Source of the DNA: Neolentinus lepideus HHB14362 ss-1
Taxonomy: Eukaryota > Basidiomycota > Agaricomycetes > Gloeophyllales > Gloeophyllaceae
Direction of reading: 5' to 3'
Assembly (NCBI GenBank): GCA_001632425.1
Contig: KV425572.1
Span: 214,566-278,565, forward strand
DNA length: 64,000 nucleotides
This document shows, one piece after another, positions 33,250-45,100 of this stretch. A program made the translations under genes and the position numbers. Each line of letters begins with the position of its first letter. Position 1 is the first letter of the stretch. The notes under the pieces are model-generated. The model did no database searches and was not told where the DNA came from. It saw only the letters and a program-made list of their open reading frames with translations.

Positions 33250-34330
33250 GCGTCTGAATGCTCTGCGAAGAAATCTACTCGGTCCTGTTGATGGCATTAA
33301 CTTGCAAGACATATTTGTCGAACCGGCTTTGGCTGTCTGCTGAGAAGTGCACGTTATATGTCCGTACTGATGGTCAAATAACCACTGCTACCGCTGTAGA
33401 GAAGACCACTGGCACGTTTATTCCAATGCTCCCGAACAAAGATGTTTGGACTATGAAGTGACAAAGCACATTTGGTTCTTGATCTGATCGTCATCTTCCC
33501 TGGGAGAATCCTATCTTGATGGTAGCATTGTTATTCATCGAACCGGCTCTCCGCACGATCTCATTAGCATCTTCGCGGACTTCGGCTACCATCGCATTAC
33601 AATTGTTGCTCGCCATCATAGCTGATGTTCGGATCGCACTGTTCTATCCCACTGTGGCACCGAATACTCAAGTTGTTTGTTGAAGACCACCTTGAATGAC
33701 CAGCACGCTGAATTGGTGACGTCGAGAATGACATCCGCTTCACAGCTGAAGATCCTTTCGATGAAATATACTCTCTTCCACCACAACAACTCCTGGACGA
33801 ATAACTTCAGTCCGTCCGTCACGCTCCTAAGACTCTGCGCAGTCTTTCCATCTGGCAGCTCACCAAGACAGTTGGGTATACTTCACTCTCGAATTCGTCG
33901 AAACCTCATCTCAATTCGTTGCTCTCGAGACTCGTGATATCTATGGCACTGTTGTCTTAGCTCAATTACCGTCTCAGCACCTCGACTTCTCCACGCTCAA
34001 CATGCGCGGGCATCCATACCGCGTAGTCACCTATCGGCCTAGCCACGAGTTTTCCGTCATTACCCACCTCAGGAATATGTTGGATTGGCCATCGGCATGC
34101 GGGTAATTCCGCTCTTCCCTGTATTGCCCCGGTAATCTCATAGCTCTTGTTCCCGGTTGCACTTCTACTACTGAAGAGCCCAAGCCGGTAGCGAACTTCC
34201 TTGCGGCGTATTTCCTGAGCTGCGTCGTGCCATTTCATTACCGGTGGAAGACACGAGGGTGCGCTCACTCAGACTGCCCTCTCCGTAGGAATCGGAGGTA
34301 GTCTTCAGGAGACGAAATCTTTTGGGTTTA
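33250..34330 (+). pseudogene. Probable decayed coding region of unknown family
   Basis: Translation in changing frames yields pieces with coding character: RLNALRRNLLGPVDG near 33250, SYLDGSIVIHRTGSPHDLIS near 33510, DVENDIRFTAEDPFDEIYSL near 33720, and RSLSIWQLTKTVGYTS followed by VALETRDIYGTVVLAQLPS near 33840-33960. Stops and frameshifts separate them and no splice sites restore a frame. I do not recognise the family. It may be an old gene or transposon remnant. Confidence 0.35.
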
Positions 34331-34680
34331 CACAAGGTTACACTACTTTGAACACTGGATAGATGGATATACTCTCTGCTCCCTGCATTTCTCTGAATCC
34401 TCAATGTTTACCCGATTCAGTTCTTTTCCTCTGACCGGAGACCAGTCACTTCGTGACGGTCTTTGACGCCCGACGACTGAACGGGATTCTTGATCGCGTG
34501 ATGCCAGTGCAACTGAGCAGTGATCTCAATTATCAGGATCAGTGGAAGCGAAGCCCGACTTACGCGGTGTACCGCCACGTACAGATCTCCATTCGGATGA
34601 TCCAGCGCAGCGATTCCTCCGTTGATGGCACTCGAGATGCATGGGGAGAGCTCCCACGTCGCTCCTCATTCACTCTTGTC

Positions 34681-35979
34681 ATGTATACTCGCCGACGGTT
34701 TGCTTTCATATTTTCTTTAGTCTTCTTATTTTTGCTACTTGGCCTTTCGTTTATAAACAGGTGAGTGGAAAAGGCTATCTAATAGGCGTCCAATTGATGT
34801 CTGTCCTCAGCTCACGTATACGCAACTTTTTGTCATATTCCACAAGACCTCTGTGGGACACGCCTATCGGACCTCGTGGTATCCTTCCACATTACTACGC
34901 CGAAGGAGTAGTGTTCGATGAGCGTCTTTGTTCTTTGCATGGATGGAGAAGTCGAGAGCAAGCAGCGGAGGTGTGGGATGCCATCCTCGTGAGCACTGAG
35001 GTCGATCTTCTCGAAGTGCGAATGCACGAACTCGACTCGGTCGTCTCGAAGTTTTTCATTGTCGAGTCGGCTCTGACGTTCACTGGCCTGCCGAAGCCAA
35101 TGGTGTTCCAAGAGAACAGAGCTCGTTTCAAAGCCTTCGAGGATAAAATTGTTTATTCAGTCTTCCATGGACGGCAGCTCGCGCGTGGCGAGTCGCCTTT
35201 CATGAACGAGATCGAGCAGAGAAGGCACATGGACGCACTGCTGAGATCGCACGCGAAACCTGAAGGTCCCCTGCTAGTCGTCTACTCCGACGTCGACGAG
35301 ATACCCTACTCGCACACCATGGGGCTCTTGCGCCACTGCATCGCTCCATCACCCCTCCACCTACAAATGTCGGAGTATCTGTACTCGTTCGAGTGGCCTG
35401 CGGGTAAGGGGAGCTGGAGAGCCCAAGTACATCTCTGGAACGATGACGATGGCTATGGCTATGGGCACTCACAAGTCGCTGACCACATGTTGGCGGATGC
35501 GGGCTGGCACTGCACGTTCTGCTTCAGGAGTATCCACGAGTTTATGACCAAAATGACAGGTTGTCTTAAGCTGGCACAGGTCTGCAAGTAGAATACTGAC
35601 GTCTCCTATCAGGTTATTCGCATGCAGACAGAGTGACTGATAAGTCCTTGTTGGATCCTGGTCGGATACAAAACATCGTTTGTTCCGGAGGTGATATCTT
35701 CGGTATGCTGCCAGAAGCATTTCGTGTCAGTCGTACCGTTCTTCAACGAAGTCAATGAGCGAACTAATATGCAACGTGCTGCGCACACCTAGTACAAGGA
35801 CCTTTTTACCTTGATGAACAAAGACCCGTAAGCATCTCGGTCTCGCAAGATCAATTCATTATGCGATGCTGATGCATTGCGGTAGATCGCCTTCGGCCGT
35901 ACACGTGCCACTATATATCTTGCAGAATCAAGTGAAATTCCGGTTTTTGCTACCCGGAGGCTGTATACGCGATGAATGA
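34681..35979 (+). CDS. Glycosyltransferase family 17 (beta-1,4-N-acetylglucosaminyltransferase-like)
   Basis: A type II membrane protein: start MYTRRRF is followed by one hydrophobic anchor ([17 protein letters not shown]). After a 50-nt intron the lumenal domain reads [46 protein letters not shown], then the acidic site [24 protein letters not shown], a late [26 protein letters not shown], and a C-terminal [13 protein letters not shown]. This order is that of GT17, whose animal member MGAT3 adds bisecting GlcNAc to N-glycans; the fungal acceptor is not known. Five exons are inferred, with stop at 35977-35979. The likely location is the Golgi. Confidence 0.88.
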
Positions 35980-36893
35980 GTCGTTCTATCCCGCATCATA
36001 TATCGCTGATAATTCATTAGGCATGAAGCGCCGCAGCCTTTGATTATGACTCGGAGTGAAGAGTCTGCGTGATCTGTCGAGGACATCACCTCCTTGGTGA
36101 CGAACCCAGGGAGAGACGATCTGGAACACTCTGTTGCTACTGGTGAAACTCTGGTTGCCCATGCCTAGTTGGACACTTGCTATGGAGTACAGCTGATGGG
36201 GGGAACGAAAATGAAACTCTCCGCGTTTTCGAAACAGTTGTACAGAGTTAAAACTTCATCGTTAGTTTATTGATACTATGCAGTTGCACTGCAAGTCGCT
36301 ATGGCCTTACATCAGTGGCCTGACCGTTAATCCCCCCTCACCTTGCAAGACTTTCGAATGATGCCCTTTGGAAGATTATTGAAATCCCTTGTCCAATGTC
36401 ACAGTATCAAGGCAGGAAACGAAGCTGTCCTCGTTCAGGCTGCGAATAGCCACTCGAAGTCAGATGATGCAGTTCAAGAGTGTACGCCTCTTCTTTTGGA
36501 TTGGCTACGTGGACGTCCTCCAAGATGGCTGCATACCCTCGATCTCTCCGTATGTTTTGTCCATGTCACCTGGGCGAAGGCCAAAACTAGCAATCTCTAA
36601 CAGTGTTCACGACTACATCCTTTCCCGATCTTCACCAACGCCACGAGCGCAACGCCTCTCGTATTTCTTGTATCACGCATTGATGAGACCTTCACCACGA
36701 CAATGAAATGGTTACGGTCTATTTCTATGGAAGAGCACTATGAATATGATTGATACTGACATAACTTTGTTACGTCCTTGATTTCCGTGAATATGATACA
36801 AGACCTCCGAGGCACAACAGGCAATTGGGTGGACAGTTATGAGTCCTTTGATAGATGAAGATAAGTCTTTCATACATAGCAAAACTGGGCCAA
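35980..36893. other. Intergenic region
   Basis: No gene recognised between the GT17 gene and the convergent MYND gene. Several short frames without family features. Confidence 0.4.
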
Positions 36894-38898
36894 TCAATGA
36901 TTACAACCGCAACTTGGTGCATGAGAGACCTCTTGGATAATATCGGTCCTACTATCGATGCCTGGTCCGGCAGGAGCCAGCCGGATAAATTGCTCCACAA
37001 ACTGCCCTCGGCGGACCGGAGCAACGATGGCTAGGGTAGGCTCCTTGAACTTTGTCGCACGAAGGTCGTCCCACCAAGGTAGGAGAAATGCCTCATGTGT
37101 CAGGCAAAATATAACATCTTCCGGGACCTTGATCTCCCTCTTAGTCGGGCAGGCGTGCATATCCAGCTTCAATACGAGCAGCTTGGTTTGTCGTTCTCGA
37201 AATATATTCGGAATGACGTCTTTGATTTTTTGCAGCTCCGCGTCCAGCATTACCGAGATGAATTCAAGGTCATCTGCCGATAACTCCTGACGTTGTCCTT
37301 CTACAATCATCAATACAGGTGTCATCAGTTTGTCGTGATAAACGCTTGGCCCACGCACCAAAACGACGGTTTCGAATGAGGCTACAGGTGATCTTGTGCC
37401 ATGGATTCCAGTCCGCTTCTTGGCATGCCTTACTGCAATAGTGCGCTACAAGACATCGACTACACTTGTGGAGATCGCTCCGAAGTCGCTCTCTCTGACA
37501 CTGAACCCGAAGGGTAAGCCAGTTTTCACAACGGATCGTAGGGTACGCCTCACCTCTGGATTACTACACTTTTCGCGGCGCGGCATCAGCCCTGATACCG
37601 AGGACAGTAGCTCCCACTGAGCGTCTAGCCGAGATACGAAGACTTCCCAGGAGTCCGTCCATACGAAATCATCGCTGAATCTACTCAGGTGCAACTGTGA
37701 CTGCATTATTGAAGCAAAGGATGTGCCCATAACCGAAAGGACAGAGTGGAAAATTGCGTAACTTGGCAGCATATCGCTGAGGAACCAATAGAAGCAATCC
37801 TCCCCATTTCCCCCAAGATATGGCAGCCAAGGCTCGCATCGGAGCAAACCCAGGAGCAATCTCGTATCCAACGCCTGTATTACCCAGGTGGTTCCGTCAC
37901 CAAAGTTGAGCATCGAATGCAGGTTCCATAGAGCAGTATGAATTGCAGCGCCATGACGCTCAACTCCCTTGGTGATTTCTGACGGGTGTCTAGCTGAAAG
38001 TTTCACCAAAAACTTGGTAACAATAGGCACGCAGTTTTCCGATAGAAAAGCGTGTCGTAGAGGTTCGTCGTGCACCGATAAGTGAGTGATGATTTGAATA
38101 TTGCGTGAAACAGGTGTGAGATCATGAGGTACATTGGAGTAGATATCTCGCAAGAACTTCACGGTGGCCTCTGCGACTTGCTTGCGACGAATGCTTACAG
38201 GCGCGGTGAAATCCAGAAAGAAGCCCAACACCTGATGATGATAATGAGCGTCCTCTAGAAGCATGCTCATCAAAGCGGTTGCATGGAATGTGTGTCCTGC
38301 CCAGTCACTAAACTCGGCATCGGTAATCTCCACCAGCCACAGCCTCGACACAAGGTCGAAGAAGCCACTCGTCTCGAACATGGCACGAAGCGTGTGGGGT
38401 TCGGCATCTTTGAAGTGATGGAGCAGATCTATCGCGGACGAGAAAGCTTGGAAGCGAGCGACGGGTGTTCCCAGTGAAGGATTGTTGAGAAGAGGGAAAA
38501 CAGCCAGGAGCGTGAACTTCCATGCGGAAGGCCAAGACCACAACAAACCGCGCGACTCCTCGTACAACTCCATACTCTCATTCACGTGAAGATCCAGACA
38601 AAGGTTCGCTGCTTGAAACAGTGACGCGTCGTGCTCGACTGAACGGATCGGGACGTCCGAATATCTCTCGAAGAGGTTCTCCATCAGGTCTAGCAGAGCA
38701 TTGAGCTTCTCGGGACCTAGAAGCGGTCCGTCCATACTGCTGTTGACAATGGTATGGAATGCGTCGATGGATCCACCCTCGGCCTCGGAGTAGAGGACCT
38801 GCAGATTGTGGTGAGAGCATTGTGATCGCCACTCAGCAATCTCTAGAACACAAGGAGATCGGCTCACGTACCTCCCAGTTTAAGTCAGCTGAATTCAT
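36894..38898 (-). CDS. MYND-type zinc-finger protein
   Basis: Start MNSADLNWE is joined by a 73-nt intron (38799-38871) to a long helical region of about 430 residues with no other recognised domain. Near the C-terminus a 54-nt intron (37501-37554) splits a MYND finger: CSNPE joined to CQRERLRSDLHKCSRC, then HYCSKACQEADW and HKITC. That gives the C-x4-C-x11-C-x2-C ... YCSxxCQxxDW ... H-x3-C ligand pattern. A further 58-nt intron (37301-37358) leads to EGQRQELSADDLEF and a C-terminal domain ending at 36894. MYND fingers bind proline-rich protein partners; proteins with this long helical N-terminus are numerous in Agaricomycetes with unknown roles. Confidence 0.82.
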
Positions 38899-39209
38899 GG
38901 TCGAAGCTGAAATTCGCTGTGTGGGAGCAAGGTGGTAGTCAAGGAGAAAGATAGGGAATGTGGCAAGCGCCATTCGAACTCGCGGCCTTTATGCCACAAG
39001 GGCACGTGGATCACCAAACAATGCACAAACAACACGATATGTCACGCTTCCTGTCACAATGGACGGATGTCACGCAGTGATCAAAGAAATGCTTCCTGCT
39101 GATATAGCAGGATAGATATCAAGCATATGAAGCAAAAGGGAGTGGACAACACTCACATAATCAACATGTTTGAAAGCATGATGTATGCTACAACTGGACA
39201 ACATGTTCT
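38899..39209. other. Short intergenic region
   Basis: Promoter of the MYND gene and 3' flank of the methyltransferase gene; both are transcribed leftwards. No other feature seen. Confidence 0.4.
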
Positions 39210-40829
39210 CTACAATTTCTTAAACTTTCCTTGCATCCATATCCGATACATCTTCAGCTGTCGCTTCCTGTTGACTAGCAGACGTCGGTCTACACCCAAC
39301 TGCTCTGCGGAGAACAAGGGATGAGGTGGACAGTGCGGGAGCTGCAGGGGAGATGACAAGAGGCTGGGATGAATAACGGGCGGTGACATATCCGCCCAAG
39401 TTGTCGGCGCACTGGTAAGAGTTGGCACTGAGGCCGCGTCTGTAGGTCCATCAGGAGAGCCGAGTGTGTTGACGTCATCTCCAGCGGGGGACGATGGAGT
39501 GGCAGTCAGATCTATAGTAGAAACGTCTTTCGACGGTGCCTCGCTGTCTTCCTCGACCTTGGTGGTTTCCATCGTGTTCTCGCTCGACGCTCGTGAGCCA
39601 GTGAACATAAGTGCCAGTTCGTCTGCCTTGTGTCAGCAAAGTCCGTAGTCCGTAGAAAGTATACTTACCGATCTCAAAGAAATACACTCGGGTTTTGTCG
39701 CCGCGGATGTACAAGTTCTCTTCCAGCAACCGGTTGCTCCGAAACCGCAGCTGGGCAAGATCATACCTGCCGTAATCGCGAAGCAGCAGTAACCCGCCAG
39801 GCTTTAACATCTAAAGCTTCAAGCTCAGCACGGAGGCAGGTGGCATGTACCGGATACTACCTTATGAATATTGGCGACGGCACGACCCCATTCCTCGGGG
39901 TGCAACGCACTCAGAACGAAGACGAGAATGGCGATATCAACGCTGCCCGGTTCCGTGCCTTCCGGAAGGTCTTCAGAGGTCAAGTCCCATTTCGAAGCAG
40001 TTATACTTCCTACTGGAGGATCGAGGTAGAGGGGGTTGTGCTGTAGACGGCCAGAGTAAGTAGCGGAAGGTGCCATACGCGAAAGCCGTACCTGCACGAG
40101 CTTCACTGCATGCGAGGAATAGTCATGAGCACGGAGGCTGAGCTGGGGGTTTTGGTTGGATGTGAGCAGAGGAAAGACGGCATTCCCTGCGCCTGAATAT
40201 ACTTGTCAAGGAGCGAAGTCTTCGAATTGATTGCATGCTTACCGCAGCCGATCTCCACAATGGTGACCGGTCCTGCCTTTGAAGGTAGCATGAATATTTA
40301 TCCAAGTGGCAATAGATGCCGGGTACCTCGGGTTTGGTAGCTTCCACGAGTTCTGGGAACTCTGTGTGTAGCCTTCCATGACGTGAGGTCTAATTGTACA
40401 TCATATCTTTCGCGCATACCATTTACGGTTCTTGAAGAAATTGCTTTCGTTACTCTTGTAGAAATTATCCCTACTTACGAGTTACATTTATTGGTCTTGG
40501 CCGAGATCATGCCAAGGTTCGCACCAGTGACGCGCTGGCCTATCATTGTATTTATACTTGTCCTCGTCTGGAACTGGCGCTGAGTGCTGCCTCGCTAAGG
40601 AGGCTGCAATCTTCTCGGTCTGATCCTCAGGAGGGGGAACGTGATCCCAGGCGTTGTGGCTGAATACGTCTGCTTCATCTATAAGAAACCTATCTTATAT
40701 GATCTTGATCAGTGTCAACTGCAGAAGCTAGTCGAAGATCATTTACCTAGATCCCCAAGGGGGCTTCTCCGACTTGACATCGTGCACTGAAGATGTCACT
40801 TTGGGCTTGGGCGCAGAGGTATCAGACAT
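39210..40829 (-). CDS. tRNA N3-methylcytidine methyltransferase (TRM140/METTL2 type)
   Basis: The enzyme methylates C32 of tRNA-Thr and tRNA-Ser using S-adenosylmethionine. The start [11 protein letters not shown] leads to [48 protein letters not shown], the SAM-binding [71 protein letters not shown], and a C-terminal [10 protein letters not shown]. All are family-specific. A Ser/Thr/Pro-rich insert of about 90 residues interrupts the final part, as often seen in fungi. At least seven introns are inferred, several splitting a Trp codon. Yeast Abp140 carries an actin-binding N-terminus; this protein lacks it. Confidence 0.9.
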
Positions 40830-42140
40830 GTTCGGTCTTAGCACTGGGGATGGACTCTTCTCTACACGACAGAACGAAAGCTGATATCGCCGCCTGCTTC
40901 TGTCAGTGGTACCGTATTTTGGAGGGGTGCTCGGTGATCGGTTACTGTAATGCGCAAGTGAAGAAGATTTGGGAAGAGGCTAGGATGACAAAGTCTAATT
41001 GTCGGAGCTCAGCAATCAGTCTATGTAGGAGTCTGGGAACCTCTGCGAGGCAATGCCATTTCTGAGTCTATATGCAGGTAGCCCAAGTAATATTGCCCTT
41101 TTCTGCCACCCACTCAAACCCACTGTTCCTTAATCTTTATTTCCTTAACATAGTGTAGTTTTCTTTTGCGCCTTGTCGTGAGGTGTCGACCAGCAGACTG
41201 GGTCAACAAGCCTCGTATGCTTGACGGTTCCAGAGGCTAGATATCAAATAGTGTCAACTTTTGGATACTCTTTAGTTGGCGCGAAGTCTACTCGCACTGC
41301 GGGCATGGTGCATTTGGTGATTATATGGTGATTGAATAAGTTATATAACTATAATTATCTCCCTGAGGATATGGTGATTTTATTCTCAGTTGGCTCTGCG
41401 ATTTATTCTGCTTGTAGACCACAGTCTTAGTGGGAAGATAGCTAGAATGGGGTGTTGGATTGCAATTAAGAACATATGACAATAATATGAAATTTACAAT
41501 ATGTCTTACTATAACCCTGCCAACCTTACTCTGATTATATGTTGATTCTCGGATTATATGCTGATTATATGCTGATTATATTCTGAGTCACAATAAGATC
41601 AGCATATGCTCAGCTGAGGTCATCTGAGAACATAGATTAAATACACTCTTACAGTATGCATTTGATTTTATCATACTATGCTCTGGCTTGCAATCTAGCA
41701 CCTCATTCTGATGACTTTCAGATGAAGTCTGGTATGGTTATGTTGAATATATCACGGAGTTAATTAGGTATAATATTGGCATATGCTGACGGAGTTTATC
41801 CTAATTATTTTTATTATCTAATCCACACATAATCACCATTTAATCACGGATTACAGGTCTCGTGGAATTGACGAGAGTTTCGTGGTTGTTACGTTGTACC
41901 CTCTTTATGGAGACTCATTGAGTCTCCGACACACCTGTCCCACACGCCTATATACGCGGGACCTCGGCACCCTGCGGCCGGGACGGTGCATCACCACGGG
42001 CAGAACGGTCAACTTCACGCATTCCTGGTCGTGCTCTATCCCGTTTATTCTCTCTGCTTATACTCTATCATCGACGTACAACTTGGAGTTGGATGGGCTA
42101 TTAGTGATTGGTCTTGAATCCCAATCGCACATAAATTGCC
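40830..42140. other. AT-rich intergenic region
   Basis: About 1.3 kb between two divergent genes, so it holds both promoters. Bases 41100-41880 are AT-rich. A short array of ATTATATGCTG-like units lies at 41531-41584. No gene seen. Confidence 0.45.
41531..41584 (+). repeat. Short tandem array of GATTATATGCT units
   Basis: Four consecutive, slightly varied units (ATTATATGTTG, ATTATATGCTG, ATTATATGCTG, ATTATATTCTG). Too short and without spacers, so not a CRISPR-like array. Confidence 0.7.
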
Positions 42141-45100
42141 ATGTCGACAGCAACCGCTCGCGCAGGTCCCCCGGGAGACGAAGACCTCCAGGTCCTGTAC
42201 AACCAGGTGTGGGCTGGCTTTGCCGAAGAATCGGTAGCTGAACAACCCCAACCTTCTGTCTCGCCGTCAGGGAGGCCGCGCGAAGACTTGGAGGATCTTT
42301 ACAGCGCGTACGCCGGCGACGAAACTCACTCTGATGCGCGCAGGTCGAGACCGACGAATGGGTCTCCATCTGCCGTAGGACGGTCTGCATCAGCTCAACC
42401 AAGCACGAGTGTTTCTCGGTCATCTTGTGAGTGTTTGATTGTTCGATTTGTCCGCGATGCCTGACCAGCATCAAGCGGCCACTGCCTCACCAAGCCTCCC
42501 TACTTCCCCACGAGATCGACCCCTCCCTTACGCACCGACTTCCCCGAACCAACCTAGACCGTACAGGAAGCTCCCGCCTGTGCCCGGCGCTTCCAGCACA
42601 TACGCCATGCCGGAGGCGAAACCATACCATTCTCCGGACATGAGCTCACAGCGGCAGAAGTATCCTAGCGAACTGTATGTATTGGTCCCGTATATCGCAT
42701 GTCGTTTCGTCGCTGAGCAATGTATGCTAGCTCCCCTGCAGTTCTTTCTCCCAGCGGATCCTCTCCGAATGGCGTCAGGCAACGTCCATCGGGCGAGTAT
42801 CTAGACGAAAGGGCGCCCCGCACTCAGGGCATACCTCCAAGCCCTCGACCTTATTACAGTCAGTTTCAGGTTCCACCGAACCGTCCCTCATCTGGCTCGA
42901 GTTCAGACAGCCCAGTCTCTCACAATTCCTACTCCCGTTCGCCCAATGTATCTTCGGCAGCTTATCCTATGCCTGTCCCGGAATTCTCTGCCAGTGAAAA
43001 TGGTACGTATGGTAGTCCACCAACGTCACAGTGGAACGGACGCAACGGGGCGAGCAGCCCACCGAACGTCCGATCACCTAACGCTCAAACTCCACAAATT
43101 CCTGGCTATGTCGTGCACCCGGCTGCCGACACAGGTCCGCCAGTTCCGCCGCCGCCGCCACCGCCCGAAATCGTCGCAAAGCTGACTGGCTCAGGTTCTC
43201 CATATCCATCGCCGAATGCACATAGACTGTCTCCGCCGTATCTTTCACCCGGACCTGCGTTGCAGAACCCGCCTCCAAGGTCGAGTTCGCGACCGAATCT
43301 GGAGTCGTATGGTCATACCCATTCGAAGAGCGATGTCGCGCCGCCACCGCCCGCGAAGGATGGGCAGACTGTGCGACACAGACCCTCAACCCCGAATCTG
43401 GCTGTCATGCGTAAGTTCTTGGCTCGCGTGCTTATCACTGGTATTAACAGGAATTACAGCAACGAAGGTGTCACCAGGCGCCGTTCTGGATGCGTCTTCG
43501 TCGTCGAAGGTTCTGGGTAGATCGCAATCTGCAGGCTCTTCGACTGTCTCGCAAACCCCTATGCCTAGTGTCGACCGCAACCCCTCGCTGACGTCGACGA
43601 CGTCGTCGATGGCCAGCAACGGTGACTTCTCCGGTATTGCCGACATGTCGTCTGCGCCCACATCGGTATACAGCGGTCGCACTTCTTACCCGACTCCCAT
43701 GCCTGACTTACTAGGAGAATCGAGCTCGCATAACCGGTCTTACAGCACGCAGTCGGCCAATGAGTCTGGGCCCTCGAATGGACGTACTATTCACACCGAT
43801 TACCCAAAGGATATCAAGAGTAGACTTGGCTTGAATCCCGAGGACTTCGAGGAGTACGATGACGACGACGACGTATATGGATATTCGGATTCAGAGGATG
43901 CGGAGGATCGGTTTGTCAACTTCGCGCTTCTAAGTCATATTGCGATGCGTTTGAGGGATAAGGTCCCTCGCGGGACGCATGTGAAGGGTGGGATCCCGTA
44001 CCCAAGAGCCTTCACCGGAAAAGACATCGTGGTAAGTAGGGGCTTCACTGGTTATTTGAGGCCTGTGCATTTGACGTTTGAATCATGCTCATCTCTGTCC
44101 CAGTCAACGATACAGGGCCAGATCCAACGAGAACTCCTGATCAGCCACGGGATCTCGACCAACGACAGACGAATCGCTCTGCAGATTGCTCGGAGCCTGC
44201 AGAGCCAGTTGTTCTTCTATGAGGTCGAGTGGGGCGGGCGAGTGCTCGAGGATGGTGTAGAGGACGTATACATGTTCTTGGACGACGAAGAGGGCACGTC
44301 GGAAGCGCGAATAGAGAGAGAGGAGCTGCCAACAGGTGTCATTACGATGCTCACGAAATGTTACAGCTCGGACTGTTCGGAAGATCAGCCTTGCTATGCC
44401 TATTTGTGTCCAAGGAAGGTACGTATTGTGTGTACGACTCTTCGCTGGGTTTGACCATGTGTTTGTCTCTGCTGCGTAGCAACGACTCTTGCCAGACGAA
44501 CCGACACCTGAACCAGTGGAATTGGGAAAAGTAAGGAGGTTTCGCATGAGGAGTGTTCTCCGCTCAACAGACTGGTATTGTAGCGGAAAGAAAACGGATG
44601 GGAAGTTCCGGAGGAAGTTATCAGAACTCTCCCCGCAAGTGAAATCAGTCGACAAACGTGAGCCTTCTACACAATTGATGGTGCCAACTAAAGACGTTTC
44701 CTGTGTAGGATCATCCACAAGGTGATAAGCAAAGAGAAGCAGTACGTCGAAGACTTGGATCTCGTTGAATCGGTCAGTGTCCCATCCACAGTTGTTCAAC
44801 GTATCCTGACGTCACAATAGCTCTTCATCAAACCACTGCGGATCGCCGATCCGCCTGTCATCCATCCTGATCGTTTGGAGGACTTCATCGAAGAAGTCTT
44901 TGGTAACATTCTCGACCTGCGCGAATGCAACCGGCGACTTCTAGAGAACCTGTACGTCCGACAGCGAGAGCAGGCCCCGATCATTCAACGGATTGGCGAC
45001 GTCTTTTTGGATGCTGCGACCGAGTTCCGTCTAGCGTATCCCATATACGTTGGTCACCTTCCTCTTGCAGAGAAGCGCATGAAGGACGAGACAGACAACA

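Noticed and set aside
37300..37400. Frameshift behind the MYND finger
   Set aside because: A 58-nt GTGCGT...TGTAG intron restores the frame exactly.
38799..38871. Abnormally short (25-31 nt) first intron in the MYND gene
   Set aside because: Using the later CTGCAG acceptor gives a normal 73-nt intron and keeps the frame.
38960..39020. Possible minus-strand tRNA near GAGTTCGAATGG
   Set aside because: Only a short hairpin forms; no acceptor stem of 7 pairs at the right distance.
41531..41584. CRISPR-like array
   Set aside because: Units of 11-14 bases abut without spacers in a fungal genome; simple tandem repeat.
44104..44799. Minus-strand 231-codon frame over the RhoGEF gene
   Set aside because: Shadow of the DEP and DH region; no family features.
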